A stretch of DNA of 64,000 bases. Source: Pelodera strongyloides (lineage: Eukaryota; Nematoda; Chromadorea; Rhabditida; Rhabditidae). The notes under the pieces are model-generated. The model was not told where the DNA came from and made no database searches. It saw only the letters and a program-made list of their open reading frames with translations. Positions 24,379 through 40,446 of this stretch are shown here, piece by piece. Every line of letters starts with the position of its first letter. Position 1 is the first letter of the stretch. The stretch covers positions 62,001 through 126,000 of the forward strand of contig JAANDG010000047.1 in assembly GCA_036852015.1 (NCBI GenBank), read 5' to 3'. The position numbers and the translations under genes are program-made.

Positions 24379-27300
24379 GTTAGTTCACTTCATTTGAAAA
24401 TTTATTTATTTTTTATTTCTTTACTTCACTATTCACTAGAATGGGTTCACTAGAAAATCACCTCGTTTTTATGCTTTAGTTTGATTGTACAAAGGTAAAC
24501 TTAAACAAAGAGCATAAAAAAATATTTTTTGAATTATTCCCTAGGGAAGGTACTAGGTAAAAAAGGTGAGTATTGATCGATGTTCCGATTAAATAGTACT
24601 ACAAGATAAACCAGGGAAGCTAAGTGATATGGCTGAAACACACTGTTCAAGCAGATGACCGATAAGATTAGAAATGATATTTGATATTCTTTACTTGGTA
24701 TATTGTTGAAAAGGAAATAAAAACCAGACCTTTTTTGCTTGGACAAACCTTGAAATGAACAAAAAAATTAATTTGATATTAAAGGGTTCACTAGGATTTG
24801 CACCTTTTTGAATGCTTTCTATTGATAGTATGGCCGAAAACCTTCACAATGCGAAAACTACATACAAATTACCTTTTCTCCCCTTGCTGAAGGAGAGCTT
24901 GCTCAAAAAGTTAAACTACCTCGAATTTATAAAACAATTGGAGTACCGCAGCCTATCTAAATGGGAACTAGCGTTACAGGGTTGGAGGTGCAGAGATTGT
25001 TGTGATAGACAGAGGATGATAAAAGGGCCCTGCATCTTCTAGCGTCTCCAGCCCTGCTACACTATTTCCCACTTACCACGGCTGCGGTACTCCAATTGTT
25101 TTATGAATTCGAGGTAGTTTAGCTTTTTGAGCAAGCTCTCCTACTTCGGGGAGCAAAGGAAATTTACTGCAATTTTCGCATTTTGTTGACCGTCGTAGGT
25201 CATACTATCAATATAAATTATAAAAAAAGGTGCAATTCAATTTGAACCTATCCCTTTAAAGGGACAGGCCCATCAAAATAAACCTACATTTACGATACGT
25301 TCATAATGACTATCAAGCATTTTTATTACAATATATACAAACTAAATTTCACCATTATTCGCCCTAGACAACTTTTTTTCCAATGCGCCCTGCTCAAATG
25401 TATACCATAAAACTGCAGATTTCAAAGCTATATATGCAAATTTTAATCGCATTATAATTTCACGATAAATTTGCATTGACGACAAGGATATTTGCGGCTC
25501 TACGGTATACATTTGAGCAGAGCGCATCGGAAAAAAGTTTTCAATGGCAAATAAATGTGAAATTTAGTTTGTATATATTGTAATAAAAATGCTTGATAGT
25601 CACTATGGACGTGTCGTAAATATAGGTTTACTTTGATGGGCCTGTCCCTTTAAGACTAGAGTAGTTGGATCGTTGAACGACTGTTCGAGTTTATATCTAT
25701 ATATCATCAGATTCAGTTTTGGATTGCACACGAATTTGTTACATCTTGGGGGGGGGGGGATTAATTGTTCTAATACCAAATATAGTATACCCAAATATAG
25801 CCCGTAGCGCCTTCCAGCACATTTTATTTTATGCATACGTGAAATTCAAAAGTAGTTATTAAAAATTAGATCATGGAGCATAGGTTAAAATCCTCGCTTC
25901 GTTGTTCTTTTGTTGCTCAAGATTTGCATGCTCTTTGTAGTTTATTCGTAGTACTTTGAACGCCGGCAACTCGCACGGCCGATACACCACACACATTCCG
26001 TATATGCAGCCTTTTTTCAGCTTTTGTGAGAGGGGCGCTGGGGAAGTGAGATGGCTCAGTGCATGAGAACATGAACTACTGAACCAATCCTACTTCCTGA
26101 GCGTAACGCACATCATCCAAACGTGCAATCAAACAAACGTACAAACAAGCAAACATCCCAACTTCATAAAATAAGATGGCTCGTATGCGTTAGCGGAAGG
26201 TGTGTTGACACACATATACGATATGCCCACTATTACTTTGATAATAACTATAATATTTGAGGTCTTGAGACCCATACTTTGACTCTGGGTCCCCTCTAGT
26301 GCTATTCAAAGTGTTACGCGTCACTTCGTCGCCGGGTTTTGGTTCCCGAATTTGGCAGCACCCGAAAAGGTGTTCGACGGACATAATTGAGCGTACGCAA
26401 GCGCCAACAATAGACACACAGGATACTTACACGCTAGGGTGTCTCCACACAGCTGCGCGCACCTTAAAGCGGTATGGCACGTGGATTTGAAACATATGCG
26501 GGATGATTGCGTCTTTGTGTATTATATGCGAATTTATCTGCCTTTCTAGACAATTTCCGCACAGAATAGCACTGTTTTACATAGAATGCAAAATTGAATA
26601 GCACAAGCTTCCTAACTCCTGTCGTACTAGTTAACCTCTTTATGGACAGGGGCTTATTAGCACCTTTGCTTCTGATGTATATTTGGTCAGCCTTTATGTG
26701 ATAATGTGATAATGGTATATACCAATATACCCTTACATTCCCTTTGTACCAATCCACGTGCCACCCTAACGAAGATCCACACTTGACAAGCACAGCCAAA
26801 CGTTTTTAGTGACTCACTAGTTTCCTCATATTTAGTGTTTGTAAGCCTAAGAATTATAAAAAATAGAGAAACGTTGTTTTCAAAAAGATTCATACCTTGC
26901 AATTCATATTATATTGTACACCTTTATTATCCTTTCAATGTAAATATTATTATTATTTGCATCTTCTCGTGTGCGTTAGTTGTTCTATAGTTCTATCCCT
27001 TTCCCTCCGGTTGGGCCGCTCTATTCCATTAATAATTCCGTAAAATCGTCCATAGTATTGTCGCGTCCTCTCTATCACAGCCACTCTCGGCATTCAGGAT
27101 CCTCATCGAGGAACACAACCTGAAACACAACTTTTCACTTAAACAAACAATAATATTATATTCAAAAGAAACTTGGTTATCTAGTTTTTTAATACCTCCA
27201 CTTTCCTTTCTATTGTGGGTCATTTCCTCTTTTACTTAGTTTACAACATCAGTAGGTGCTCAAACATGGCCTATGTCTTATTCTTATAATAATGTTCACC

Positions 27301-30300
27301 AGAAAGTTGAAACAAAAAAATGGTCGTTCACCTTTTGAATCCCTCACATCTTTTCGAATAATTGCCATGCATTTTTTGCTGTTTTGTGATTTTTCATTTG
27401 CAACAAATTAAGTTGAATGACGTTCACTCGACGCTCTTATAAAAAAACGTATGTACTACAAACGTGCAAACTACGAAAAACAGTTTCCTATCGTGTTTCA
27501 TTTAGACTTAGATGTTAAAGCAGTATTGTACCTACTTTGGAAAATTTGCATATGATATGGTGCACAGGGTATCCTATGTATCCTGTGTAAATTTGGTCCG
27601 CAAAATTACAGTAAACTAGTCGATATCTTAAATTAGTATTAAGAGCATTTTGAACCGTAACTATTAATAAAAAATTGGAGCCAATGAACTATTTAGATGT
27701 GACCTATACCCTTTAAATTTATATAATCCACCTCTTCGATTTTAGCTGAGGCTGTGCAAACTCCGAGATGAATTAGAAAAAAACACCAAATAAGTTGAAA
27801 ACCTTTGATTGTCCGACTTTTGTGTTTTTGCATAATTGCGGGTTCCGAACGCTGATAAAAAGAAGAGAGAGAGAAAATAAAAAACTGCGAACGCTGATGT
27901 CTCGAAAAGACGAGAAAATTCAATTGCGCGCAATTGAAGTGACCAATTCATGACCTTCCTTATAAAAGCTGTCCTTAAAGCGAAATACCGGCAGGTTTTT
28001 GAAACACATCAAGTATATAGGCATTCTTATGCAGTTTATGCAAATGAACCTAAATTAGAATAAAAAATCGAGCTAAATTCGAGCAAATCAGCATAAATAC
28101 GTAAGAATTCAGCTGTCCACGATGTGTTGCAAAACCGGCCGGTATTTCGTTTTAAAATATGTTCCGTTTGTTCCTTATTCGAACTGTTATAACCTCGGCA
28201 ACTAATTATCTCGTTAGTGTAATTTTCCATTGTATTCTTTAACATCGGAGGCAGGGAAGCAGGAAGGATGTATCGGATTTCACCTCCTTTTCGACCTCTA
28301 ATTGACGTACGAGATTAAGAGGAAATTAGTGTGGACTAGAATAGTAAGCACATCCTTACTATTCGATCGATATCTTAATGTATTGATTTATGCATACTTT
28401 TTACCGTACATGTACCTGAGTTAACCCTATTTAGTGCTCCCGCTTTTCATTGTTGGAGGCTTCTTGGCAATTTTCCTTCATTGTTCATCGTGCAGATAAC
28501 CAACCTAGTTATAACTTCATGTTCAAAATCATTAAAGCGAAATACGGGCTGGTTTTTGAAACGCATCGTGGTCAACTGAATGCTTACTTAAGCTAAGTTA
28601 CTCGAATTTATCTCGAATTTTTATTCCAATTTATGTTCATTTGCATAAGCTGCACATAGGAATGCTGGTGTACGTGTACTCGATAAGTTTAAAAAATCGG
28701 CCAGTATTTCCTTTAAGGGGATATGGTCACTAGAAATTGCCCTTTTTGAATATTTTTATTAATAGCATAGCTTATGCTGTTCACAATAATAACCCGAATA
28801 TTTTCCATATCCTTTTTAAAATGTTATCTGACTTTTGAACGTTCAACGATTAGAAAAGTTTTGGTCAAAGTTCGTGCCCTGGCCCTAATCTAAGAAGGAA
28901 AAAGAGCTAACACCTTCAAAACTGCCCGCAACACCCTGAGAAGTTTAGGTGAAGTCATGTGGAAAGTTTTCCACTAAGGGCATCAGACACCTCAAGAAAA
29001 AAAGAAGAAAAACATTTTTTGCACCTTCGTTTAAAGCGACATACCGGCCGGTTTTTGAAACACATCGTGTTTAACTGAATTCTTACGTATTTATGCTAAT
29101 TTGCTCGAATTTAGCTCGATTTTTTATTCTAATTTACGTTCATATGCATAAGTTGCATAAGAATGCTGGTCTACTTGATGTGTTTCAAAAACCGGCCGGT
29201 AGTTCGCTTTAACTTCATTTCTTTACTAATTACAAAATCCTTTAAAATACAATGAGCGTACTCTATATGGAAATTAGACCATAAAAGATTTTGGACAAAA
29301 GTCAGGCACGTGGAAAATTAGCTTTGCAGCTTCGCGGTTAACATTCAACGCTAGAAAATTGTACGTTACATAAGCAATGTAGCTTATGGCATTTGTAGTA
29401 TATAAGATGCGACTTGAATAGGTATCACTGTTGTTGGAAAACCGCACTTCATCTGATTTATTCAAATGAATATAATTAGACTAAAAGTTATTTGCATACG
29501 TAGACAACACGGGAGTACAGCGTCCATCAAAAAACTGCTGTTATCGTCAACAAATTACTTAAAAAAAGCAGTACGGTTTAATTTCCCACCACTAAAATTA
29601 AGTTAATTTAATGTATTATCACTAATTTGCAATTCTCATCAGCAAAAAATTACAAATGCGAACTTTCCAAGCTCATCACAAAAGCACGGTGCAATTTCTG
29701 TCCTAAACCAAAAAAGTCCGTCTCCAGCACGGTGCTTTTCACTGGTCAATAACGTTGTTATCCACTTGAATAACTTAGCATGTGCGCCCGTCGCGGTTGA
29801 CGTTGGAATCACAAAAATGTTTTTAGTTTCTATTTTTTTTCTTTCTGATATTTTTTGGTTCTTTTATATAACACACTAAACTAGCCTGGATCGTGTTCTT
29901 AGTACTGTATGACTGCAATAAAAGTAAAATAAAAATAAATCTCGAATGTTCCAATAAGTTACACCCAAAATATATTATTATTTATCCCAAGCAGCTAATT
30001 ATTATAAGAATGACAAGGATTATTATTATTATTATAAAATGAATATACCATAGAAGCAGCGATTTTTCAATCAGGAAACAAAAATATATTCCCAGACAAA
30101 AACAATAAATAAAAATGGGTCTTTTTTCTTCCGCAACCTGTAATTAACCTAAATTTCGTGCAGAAACACGATGTAAATAAAAGGCTTTCGCATTAAATTT
30201 ACAATAAATTCTACATTTCACAAAAAAATGTTCATGTTCATCTTAAAATTTGTTGTGCTAATATTTGTTGAATTACGTAGTTTCCTAGTGAACGGAAAGC

Positions 30301-33300
30301 TAACACGAGTGCTGCATTCAAGTTCGCAGTCGTCATGTTTCAGTTGCATTTTAATATATGCACTGGGTGTAAAGTCTACTGAAATTCTGCTAGCTTCTTG
30401 CTCAATGGGTTCAGAAATTTAATTAATCTATTAAAACTAAGATACTATTTACTTAATATTTTCATAAGCGCGTAAATATAGGGAAAACATTCTTTTTTCA
30501 CTTGTTTCTGACACATGTCACACACAGAGATTGAGCAGTTGATCCACGTAAAAGTCAATACATAACTGAGATCTTGTTCTTTACATATTTACTTATTTGG
30601 ACAATTCTTGCTCTGAAACTTGACTTAAAGTGAAAACCGACCGGTTTTTGAAACGCATCGTGGATAACTGAATTCTTACGTTTTTATGCTAATTTGCTCG
30701 AATTTAGCTCGATTTTTTATTCTAATTTATGTTCATTTGCATAAGCTGCATAGGAATGCTGGTCTACTCGATGTGATTCGAAAACGGCCTGTATTTCGCT
30801 TTAAATTCATTTTATCACGCTTTTGCGATACTTATTACAAAATAATGCACGAATATGTTAAGACTAATCTCTTTAAATGTTAATTTAGTAAAATAAACAG
30901 AAACTTTTTGTAAAAATATATTGGATTACGCAAGAATCTCAGGTAAAATGTGGCCAAAATATGTATTAGTGCGCACACTTTTGAGTATAACGAAGTTTGT
31001 CTCGGAGTAGAAAAGCAGTGAATCTCAAACAAAAAAAAACTTTTTTTTATCTCAAAACAGAGGTTTCAAACTTTCAGTTTTACTTACTTTTCTTTTTATA
31101 TTAATTTTGTATATTTTTTTGTGGCTTTACAATGGTTAATCGCTCGAATTCCACTTGCTATCTTTTTTCTAATATCATTTTATCTAATATCTAATAGCGT
31201 TATTCATAATTTAAAATGTAATATGTTAAGCATTTTAGTGACATCACCAAATATAGAATGTTTTTATATACTCATGAGCAGGCATATTACTCGATCACAT
31301 TCCCGCGCATATGAGTATATGAAAATTATAATGATCTCTCCTGCCAGGGTAAATAACGGTGATGATATTGATATGAAGCATGCCAAAGCTGAAGCAAGGG
31401 TCCTATTTTCTTATGCAAAATCGGACATCTACCGGACTGTTCTTTCGTGTTTTTAATACAATCGGCTGAGAATCTCTTTACATTTGTAATAATTTAACTT
31501 CATGTATTATTTTTTTTCACACTGTTCATGTTTACCACTTTTTCATACTAAACTATAATTTTGTTAACTTATACCCCTATCGATTGAATATTCGCTTATT
31601 TCTCAAGTTTCCAGTAAAATGCGTCTGATACCTCCGGGTTAACCCCCGTTACCGGTGATTTACAGCGCCGAAAAATAGGATGTTCGCGCGGGCGAAATTC
31701 GCCTCGCGTATTATGCGGTTAGTTTATTTTTTTAAGTATATATATTTACTTGCGTGATAGTATATTTATTTAAACTAACCATATTATATTTATTTTTTTA
31801 AACGGACCTACCGTACAACTTGACCATTAAATTTTAAGTATACCTTTTTAAACTGTCAATACTCAGATCATATACAGTATAGTATCAGACATCAGCTCGG
31901 ACTACCTTACCTACTGGTCACCTTCAAATCAATTTTATTTCTAATTTTCGATTTCTCATGTATTTTGTGAACACGCTATGCAGGCTATGCTTTTGGCTAC
32001 TGCCTCGTGATTCTGTCCCTCTTTATTTGAATTAAATATAAATTCGCTCGTTTTAGGCAAATACAATAAAACCACATAAAATAAATTTTAGTGATGTCAG
32101 AGTCATTTAATATTCATGAAATCCAAAAAATCACCCCCACACATTCAGTCTAGTGCTTATTTACAACTAAAGAGTACTGTATATGTTGTTGGTTGTATTT
32201 TCGCGTATTCTACAAAGGGTACTGTCTAGAAAGAGGTATGTTTGAGATATATTTTAAAATGATTGTAGGAACGGGTTCTGTTTTATATCTTCTAAAACCT
32301 TACCTTTACCTAACCTTACTAACATAACCTTACCTTTGTAACTAACCTTACCTGTGTACCTTTATCTCGTTACGCATGATATTTTGCATTTTTACTGTAA
32401 TTTAGTGGTGTTTCATCAAAGCATGCTGAAAATTTACCGTATCTTGGAACTACACGAGAATATTTTTTTAATTTTTCATATTATGCAGGTTCCGTGCAGA
32501 AAGGGGGTAGTATTGACAGAATCACACCGTTTTTGATGGTATACTTTTAATCCCCATAACGTACTACGTGCTGTCCCTTGTAATTGTAGTCGATGTCGTT
32601 TCGCGTGATTATGAACGTACAGTAAGGAAACCGGGTATCTTAATTTTGTTTTATAATTTCTAGGTTACACCTTATCCAAGGCTTAGTGGTTAGTTCACTG
32701 ATGTGCACCAAGTCATCGTTTCAAATGTTCAATGTTGGTTTCGAGAGGTTTTCATGCCGCTTCCGCACCTCATGAGCATTCTTAGCTATCAACTAATTCA
32801 CTAATTGTAAAGAAGAAAATCTCAAAGGTGTTTAATAAATTTTTAGCGTAAAAATTGGTAAAAAAATTAAAGATTTATACTATCAGAAAGGGTCTCGGGG
32901 TTAATGCTAACCTCAAACTTGGGTAATTAAACCGACTACAGCGTGTTGTCTAGAATTTAGTGTATTTTCAACCCATCTACCAACCTATTTCCCTAGCACT
33001 CGTATTCTAAAAACTGTTCATTGAATCGGCGATGTAGTAATACCTCATTCCTACACACTTTTTCCTGCATTTTCCGCCAGTTAATTGGTCCAATATTCGT
33101 AGTTCTAACGGTAGTTTTTCTCTTTTAATTTCTGGCCTTTGGCGGCACTACGCACGGGCTTCACGACAAATTTCAGGCAGATATTTTTGGAAGATATTTA
33201 AAAAAATTGAAGTTTACTAATAAATCAACGAGCATGAAAGCTCACGCCGATAACTTGTAAGGTTGGGCTTAATTAATTGTGCCTTTGTACTTGAGCTCCA

Positions 33301-36300
33301 GGGCCAGAGAGAAGTAATAGAGAGAGAGAGGGAGAGGGAGGGAGGGAGAGAGAGAGAGAGAAACCCTAATGAAACCAGGTGGTCCAGATAAGAAAAGCCT
33401 CTATATCTATGCGTATGCTCCTCGTAAATTCAAGAAATCCTCTCTGATATTATTGTTGTGATATTTGCGGATGCATCGCTGAGTTTTGATTTCGTCCTTG
33501 GAACAATAAAAAGAGTAATAACGCGACACTACGCTACCGGCTAGATCACTACGTTATAGGAGCAACAGTAACTCCCAGAACTAATTTGCATATATTTTGG
33601 AGGCGTTTTTTTTCTAAATACTACTGTATATTTTGGTCTACAATCGACTGTCTTAACGCTTACGTCACATAGAGCACTTTTATATATAAACAATGCTAGA
33701 AGAAAGAACATCTGTGGAAAATTTCCTTCAAAATCCTTATTCTTGAACTTTGACCGAATTTCCGATTCCCACATACTGTATGTTATTAATTGATTGACCG
33801 ATTACGACTTTACTTCTGGTCCCGTACATCGTACAGTACAGGATACCACTCTCTGTGGGATCTTTTTGCGACGTTAGCAGCTACAGTTACCACCCCAACT
33901 TACTTAGTACTAATAGTCTTTCCTTATGTAAGACAGATACTACAACGGCTCTAAGGATCTACTACGCTAATACAAAATACTCCCAGAAGTCACGTATTCG
34001 CTCTTGAGCTAGGCATCTGTTTCTGTTACAAGCAACATATTCCTTTGACGAGATTTCGATTAGGCTACACCCCGATTTCGGGTCCGAACACGAACGAGAT
34101 TGTTTCGCTATATTTTGTTTTCAAACCTTTTTCGACTACGAATTCGACATACGAAACCGACTTGCTTTACTCCTAATATTGTTGTCTATGCCTTTATATT
34201 TCTGATTTTACTCCATAAAACTACCACGACATGGCCGAATATTCTTACGAAAGTAGTGCGAATCCCATCGGTGGTAGGCTTGACCTAAACGAAGTTAGCA
34301 ATGCTAATTTACGATCCGCCAAGAAGTACCACGAACAACCGCGACGCAACCGACTGTCGTTACCGCTGGACGATAACGCGTTTACGATAAACATTCCCGA
34401 ATTTCGAAGTTATCGGGAATTTGACTACGAGTCGTATTTGAGTACGATAGTCGAAGTATCGGAGACGAGTGCCGCGTCCCCGGATATTTCAACATTTCGA
34501 AGTTTGGAGACTTCAAAATCCAGCAATTCAAATAAGAACGGAAAATCATTGAGGAAGTTTATCAAGAAGGCAGAGGCACAGTAAGTTGTTGAGGATAATT
34601 TATAATCATTACAGCACTTTAAAGCGAAATACAGGCCGGGTTTTGAAACACATCATGTACGCCAGCATTCTTATGCAGCCTATGCAAATGAAGGCTATGC
34701 CGTTTGCTTTTAACCTTTTAAAAACTTGACAAATTACAAAAAAATATTTTACCTGACGTTACCCTTGCACACCTCACCTAACTTCACCTTATATACCTTA
34801 CAATTAGCGCTAAGCTAATATAAGATAGTGTCTTAGTTAATGCTTAGTTCCCAACCACAAATCGATAGTCCATGCTCTATTCAAGCTCATATTGACACTC
34901 CCAATGCATTCCATATGTTAAATGGTCTCCTAAAAAAACATCCCGCATGTGCCGAATAGTGACCAAGAAAATGAAGCCCCATTTACTTCGTTTATATAAT
35001 GAATCGTTTTTGCGCCACCGGTCATAAACAGAGTGGATTTAGGCGATTCTAGATAATATGCTAGAAAGTTACAATCGTCAACAGTTTGTGATGGGGAATC
35101 TTTCCCCAGGGATGCTTTCCCCAGGGAATCTTTCCCCAGGGAATATTTCCCCGAGGGAATCGGAGTGGTGAATATAGCCTCTGGGTTCGGGATGAGTCGA
35201 AATCAAGTTATCTATTTCATGCAAGCTATTGTAGAATTCTCTTGGACATTTTTGCCTCGAATGGCAACTCATGTACGTACTACGTTACGCTAACTACAGT
35301 AGTGTAGAACATGGCACTTCAGCTGTAGGATATATTTTGGGTCACGCAGGCGGCCGCCAATTTCATTGTGATAAATATGCATGATAATATAGACTTTGTT
35401 GCACCGTTTGATTTTCTCACAAATTAGATGTTTATCCATAATTGATCTCACATCTTCTATCTTTTTAAAGATGTATTACACGTGAAGCCCACTAAGTGGC
35501 AGATAATACACGAGAATGCAGTTGTCTCTTCATAAGTTACGAAACCACGTGCTGCACCGCTTTAATATAATGGCATATCACCCCCCCCCCCATTCCCAAT
35601 TTACTCGTAACTCGCTTTTTTCTCAAATTTCTGAAAGTTTCCGCTTCAAAAAGGGCGTCGCGAGTGACCGACTCCTCATGTTGGTTATTCCCCAACTTTT
35701 CACCCCGTTCCCTGGGGACGGCGAGCAACAGGGAAACTCTATCCCTTTCTATCCCTCTCTCCTTATCTCTCTCTCTCTCTCTCTCTTTAACTCCCAACAA
35801 ATCCCTCCCAAAATAAGTTCAAGGGCATCTAGTTAATTTTTTTGTCAAGATGTGTGTGATGTCTGGAGCACATGAATTTTGATCATAGAAAAACAAGTAA
35901 TGTAACTACTACAGGGATATTTGACGACCTGAAGGCCAAACCCAAAATCGTAGACCTATTGTATCGTAACACTAATAAGGAAACAGAGAGGCACCATTAG
36001 CACATAACAATTGCCCAAGTAAAAATACTATCCAAACCTATACCGGCACCAAATTTATATAGGATAAATAGTAGTACGTGTATCATATATATGCATGTTT
36101 CCCAACATGTTTCCTAAAGTAGGCACAATACTGCTTTAAAAGTAAAGTGCTACATTGTTCGATTCGATTTGAAGATAAGCATTTCCTCTTCAGATAATCC
36201 TACCTCATAGTACTACCTGAGCTAGCGCTAATAGTTTTAATCGTAATTGCCCTCTAATAAAGCACAAAACATGTTCTCCCATAACACAGCATGACTCATC

Positions 36301-37701
36301 CCTTTAAAGTTGTCGTTCGTTGTGTTTTTGCCCTTTTTGGCCGCGTCGACTCGGGTTATCTGGTGTGCCACATCCGCTGACAGGACTGATAAATGTCTGC
36401 ATCTTTTAGCCACACCCGTGACTAGTATTTCTTCTTTTTCTTCTATTCGTGAGTGTGTTCCCGAACAACAAAACAAGTAAAGTCGGAGAGAGTTTTTGAT
36501 TTGTGAACAGCGCTCGATTGGGTCAGAGTCATAAATCTTGAAGCAGGGTAGAATGTTATGCAAACCCTTTGAAAACGTTTGCAAACTAAACTCCAAATAA
36601 GAACTAATGAACGTTCTTTAATTATATTTGCACGCTCCATGAGTAAGTTGGAAAGATAGTAGTATGAGTAAGTTTCTTGTGAGCTTTCGAATTCCAACCA
36701 CAAAAACAAATGCGTTTAACACATTTTTATTTGCCAACGTTTCGGTATTACACCATCATCAGGGCAGATTTAATTACCTCAAACTTGGGTAATAACCTAG
36801 TAACTTCCATAATTATTGAGACTTACTTCCGCTAAGATAGTGAGGACTTGACCCCATCAACTTCGGGTGTCCCTTATCTGGGACCCAGTGTGGGCCACAG
36901 GTGAAATGTCGTCGAAAGAAGTGAGTCCCACGGGGGTCTCGGGTCTCCGGTCACGGACACAGACGTTTGTGGGAAAGATTTCGAGTTTAATCTCCCGACA
37001 ACGGGATGGTGTTCCGAGGGTGGGAACCGAACTTTGGTCGAGCTAGTTGTGAAGATAAGTTGTGCGACACTTGTTGTACTTTGGTTACTACGTCCACGAA
37101 GGAATCTATCTATCAACTTAAAAAGTATCTATCTCATAGAATTACGGTGCTCTCCATGAGTCCTTGATCATTTAATTTGCAGTAATTGCTCTTGGGGAGG
37201 TGAAGGTTAAAGTTTGAAGCGAAATACCGGCCGGTTTTTGGAACGCATCGTGGACATCTGACTTCTCATGTATTTATGCTAATTTGCTCGAATTTAGCTC
37301 CATTTTTTTATTCCAATTTATTTATGTTTGCATAAGCTGCATAAGAATTCTGGTCTATGTGTTTCAAAAACCGGTCGGTATTTCGCTTTAACTATGTAAG
37401 GAAGGAGCACAGCAAGGCCTGAGATGTGAAATCCCCTCTGCGGGTCTAACCCTGTAAGCTTGAGCATGTGAAATTCCAAGCATTGTCATCTTCACCAGGT
37501 ATGTGGCCAGTGAGCAAAACGGTGACCAATTATTCCCCCGAGGGTCAATTGCTTGTCAACTTGGAACGGGAGAATGTAGGGAATGCATGTCTCCGAACGC
37601 ATCATGACAATGTTCATATTGAAACGATTTTTAAATGACAAATGAAAAAATGAAAGAATTTTAGGGGTGAGAGACTGAATGAAACCGAGATACAGAGAGA
37701 G

Positions 37702-37732
<31 letters not shown>

Positions 37733-40409
37733 AAGAGAGAGAGATAGAGAGAGAGAGAAGGAAGAGAAAACGAAGTAAAAATTATCTTCATGCTTTCCCT
37801 CTTCTCATTCTCTCTCACTTTCTTCATCTATCTATCTCTCTCTCTCCCTCCGTATCCACTTTCTACAACACGAATATACAAATTGATTTGCTTTTTTTGG
37901 GGTCAGTTTGAGGCGTTTGGGGGCAAAAATGCCATATAAGTGTGTATGATTTATAACAAGAAAAACGAAGAAGCGAGAAAAAACGGCCCTCACCCTTTCA
38001 TTTGAAACTTGCAAAGAACGCGTGAGCTCTCATCAGAGATGCGAGATAACGAGTAAAAAGATGAAGGGTCTTTTTAAGCGATGTTTCAGCGGTCGTTGAA
38101 CTTGTCTTGAAGGTTTTTGTGTTAATGAAGGTAGTAGTATTTTGGCGCCTAGAACGTAAAGTTTTCCCACCAAGGTTAGGCTGAGCGTAAATAGCGCGGT
38201 TTGAATAGCGCAAGAGGCGCAGACAAAATTGCATCTCGTAATTTTTGTGAAACAGCGAGTGCCCAGCAAACAGAGTAAGGTCATTAATGGAATGCTAATT
38301 GTCCTGTAGCTAGTTCTTGCTCCCGTTCGCGTAGAGATACACAATTATCAAACAAAAATTCATTTTGCAAAGTTGAAACTTCAATTGTAACATTATCTCA
38401 AACGATGTTTTTTCGATAAATGTAGAAGTTCAAATTTCAAAATTGTTTCACCCTATTCTATTTGCACTGCAGACCACTTGGTGTGAAGCTAATCAAAAAG
38501 ACATAAAAAGTTGTGACAAACTTTGGGGCAAAATTAATGTAGTTTGGAACTGGTCCAATTCAATATTGTCATTTAAAGTAAAGGGTCAGGCACACAAACA
38601 AGCAACTTGCTGAAACTAGCGTTGATGATGAATTTCATGAGCCTATTCGCAGAGCTCGAGATCTTCATCATATAAAATATTTATGATAGTTGTATAATAT
38701 TCATTTTTCATGAGCCGGATCCATTCAAAAGTAAATTTAAAAATTACCTGCTAAACGAAAGCTCCTGGTCGTGACCAATATATACAGTTTTACCACATTT
38801 GTTATTTGCTGAAACATTTACCGACTGTTCTCCTTTCAGCAAAATATGCTACATACAGTTAGGCCTTTAGTTTACCTCTCCACCTTTACCTCAATCCCAA
38901 TATCAACCATAATTTTTTTTTTTTTTTGACATTCTTATGCTACAAAACGCTGAAATGAGTGAGATGCTCAGAACATAAGCCCCGCCCCATTGCCTAACCC
39001 TCTCCCGGGGAAAGTTAGAGAGAGAGGACGAAACGAAAGGAAATATGCGCGAGATTCCCGATCGTCGCAATTCATGACCTCTTGCCGACGACGTGGTCCT
39101 GGTTCTCGTCAGGGTTCTTGTCGGGGCTCTCGTGCATGTCCGACACCTATGCACTGACCTTTCTAAACGATATTCACACTTCAAACTACAAACTACATAC
39201 TCTCAGACTACAACATTTTGTTGCATCTGGCGACTATTCTAGGGACTTCTTTCGACCGTTTTTCTTTCGGTTTACTGTCAGAATTCTACCGTATATTCGA
39301 CAAAGCGGCACTGTGTTAAGTGACCGTAACGCCCGATTCTCTCCGACAGGACGGCCGTGGTTTCTGTTTCTACCACACTACAGGCCAGCCCCTGATTTTC
39401 AAGCTGGCCTGCCTCAATTATCGATTAGCTCTACTTTTTGTAGTTTCTACTTTGGCAATCGGCCAACATTCTTAATCCGATCTATCTGAAACATAGGCCG
39501 GCCTCGCCGGCCTTTTCTCTCGGCCCTCCGAGTTCGCCGCCCTCTCTACCCAGTTTACATAATGTGGAAGAGCTCAGGTACGGTAGCTTTTTGTGTGTTT
39601 TTTTCGTGTGGCTTATGAGATAAGCTCGACATCTTGAGTGTATGTATTTGGTACCGTTGACTTACTGTAGTTTATAGTCGTATTTCTCCATGTCCTCTCA
39701 CACGAACTATTTTGGAACTATCTCTCTATCTCTTTCTAAAGCGCCAATGAGAATTGTAGTTTTTTTAGTGTCCTTGCTATAGTTATACTCGACTGATTAT
39801 TTAAAGCGGTATGACACATGGTTTTGGTGAATATATCCTGTTCCGTTCTGTGCCGGAAAAGCCCAGAACATGGACATCATTTTGCGTTTAATAGATTGGA
39901 ATGCCGTTGTCCAACATTTGTCAACCTCCTACAATACCGCTTTGAGCTCCGTGCTGTTATCTGTTCTAAATGTTTCTTACTAATTCTAAATGAATTCTCT
40001 TCCTGTTACTCTTGTATGCAAGAGTTCCTCGCTCCTTTGCTTCCCTTTAATTGATGACACGGCTTAACGGTTGGGCAATTACGCAGTTGAGACTAAAAAA
40101 CAGACGGGTGTAGCAATCTAACTAAGGGGGGGGGGGAGAAGTAGGGGAACTACTTAGGTATTCCACAACAAAGCGCGCACTCGGGCGGCTTCCCAGCAAA
40201 CAACTCCGGATCAGATGATTTCTTAACGGCTGATGATACCATCAGTCTTTCGGTTAGTTCATATTGATTGATGATTAATGTTGAAGCTTGTAGCGCTGAT
40301 TCCTTTAGCCAGCTCTAATTAGATCATTCGAACTGTGCATTCTAAAATGTCATTTGCTCGAATATTGATGAAACTATTGTGAAAATACAAAAGATTGAGG
40401 TTTATATAT

Positions 40410-40446
<37 letters not shown>

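Larger units (their letters stand above)
25654..34230. other. Large K2P intron (isoform A), first part
   Basis: Apart from palindromic elements and simple repeats, AT-rich sequence without convincing exons. The open frame at 31121-31456 was considered and not accepted. Confidence 0.55.

Noticed and set aside
30228..30422. 64-codon frame with a signal-peptide-like start (MFMFILKFVVLIFVE)
   Set aside because: Lies in AT-rich intron and shows no mature-peptide pattern or splice sites. Likely chance.
31121..31456. 111-codon frame with a hydrophobic start like a secreted protein
   Set aside because: Codon use follows AT-rich background, there is no acceptor before the start, and the second half has no recognisable domain.
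39082..39489. 135-codon open frame on the plus strand, one of the longest in the region
   Set aside because: It lies in a GC-richer patch of the large K2P intron, overlaps open frames on the other strand, has no splice or start context and resembles no protein I know. Composition explains it.
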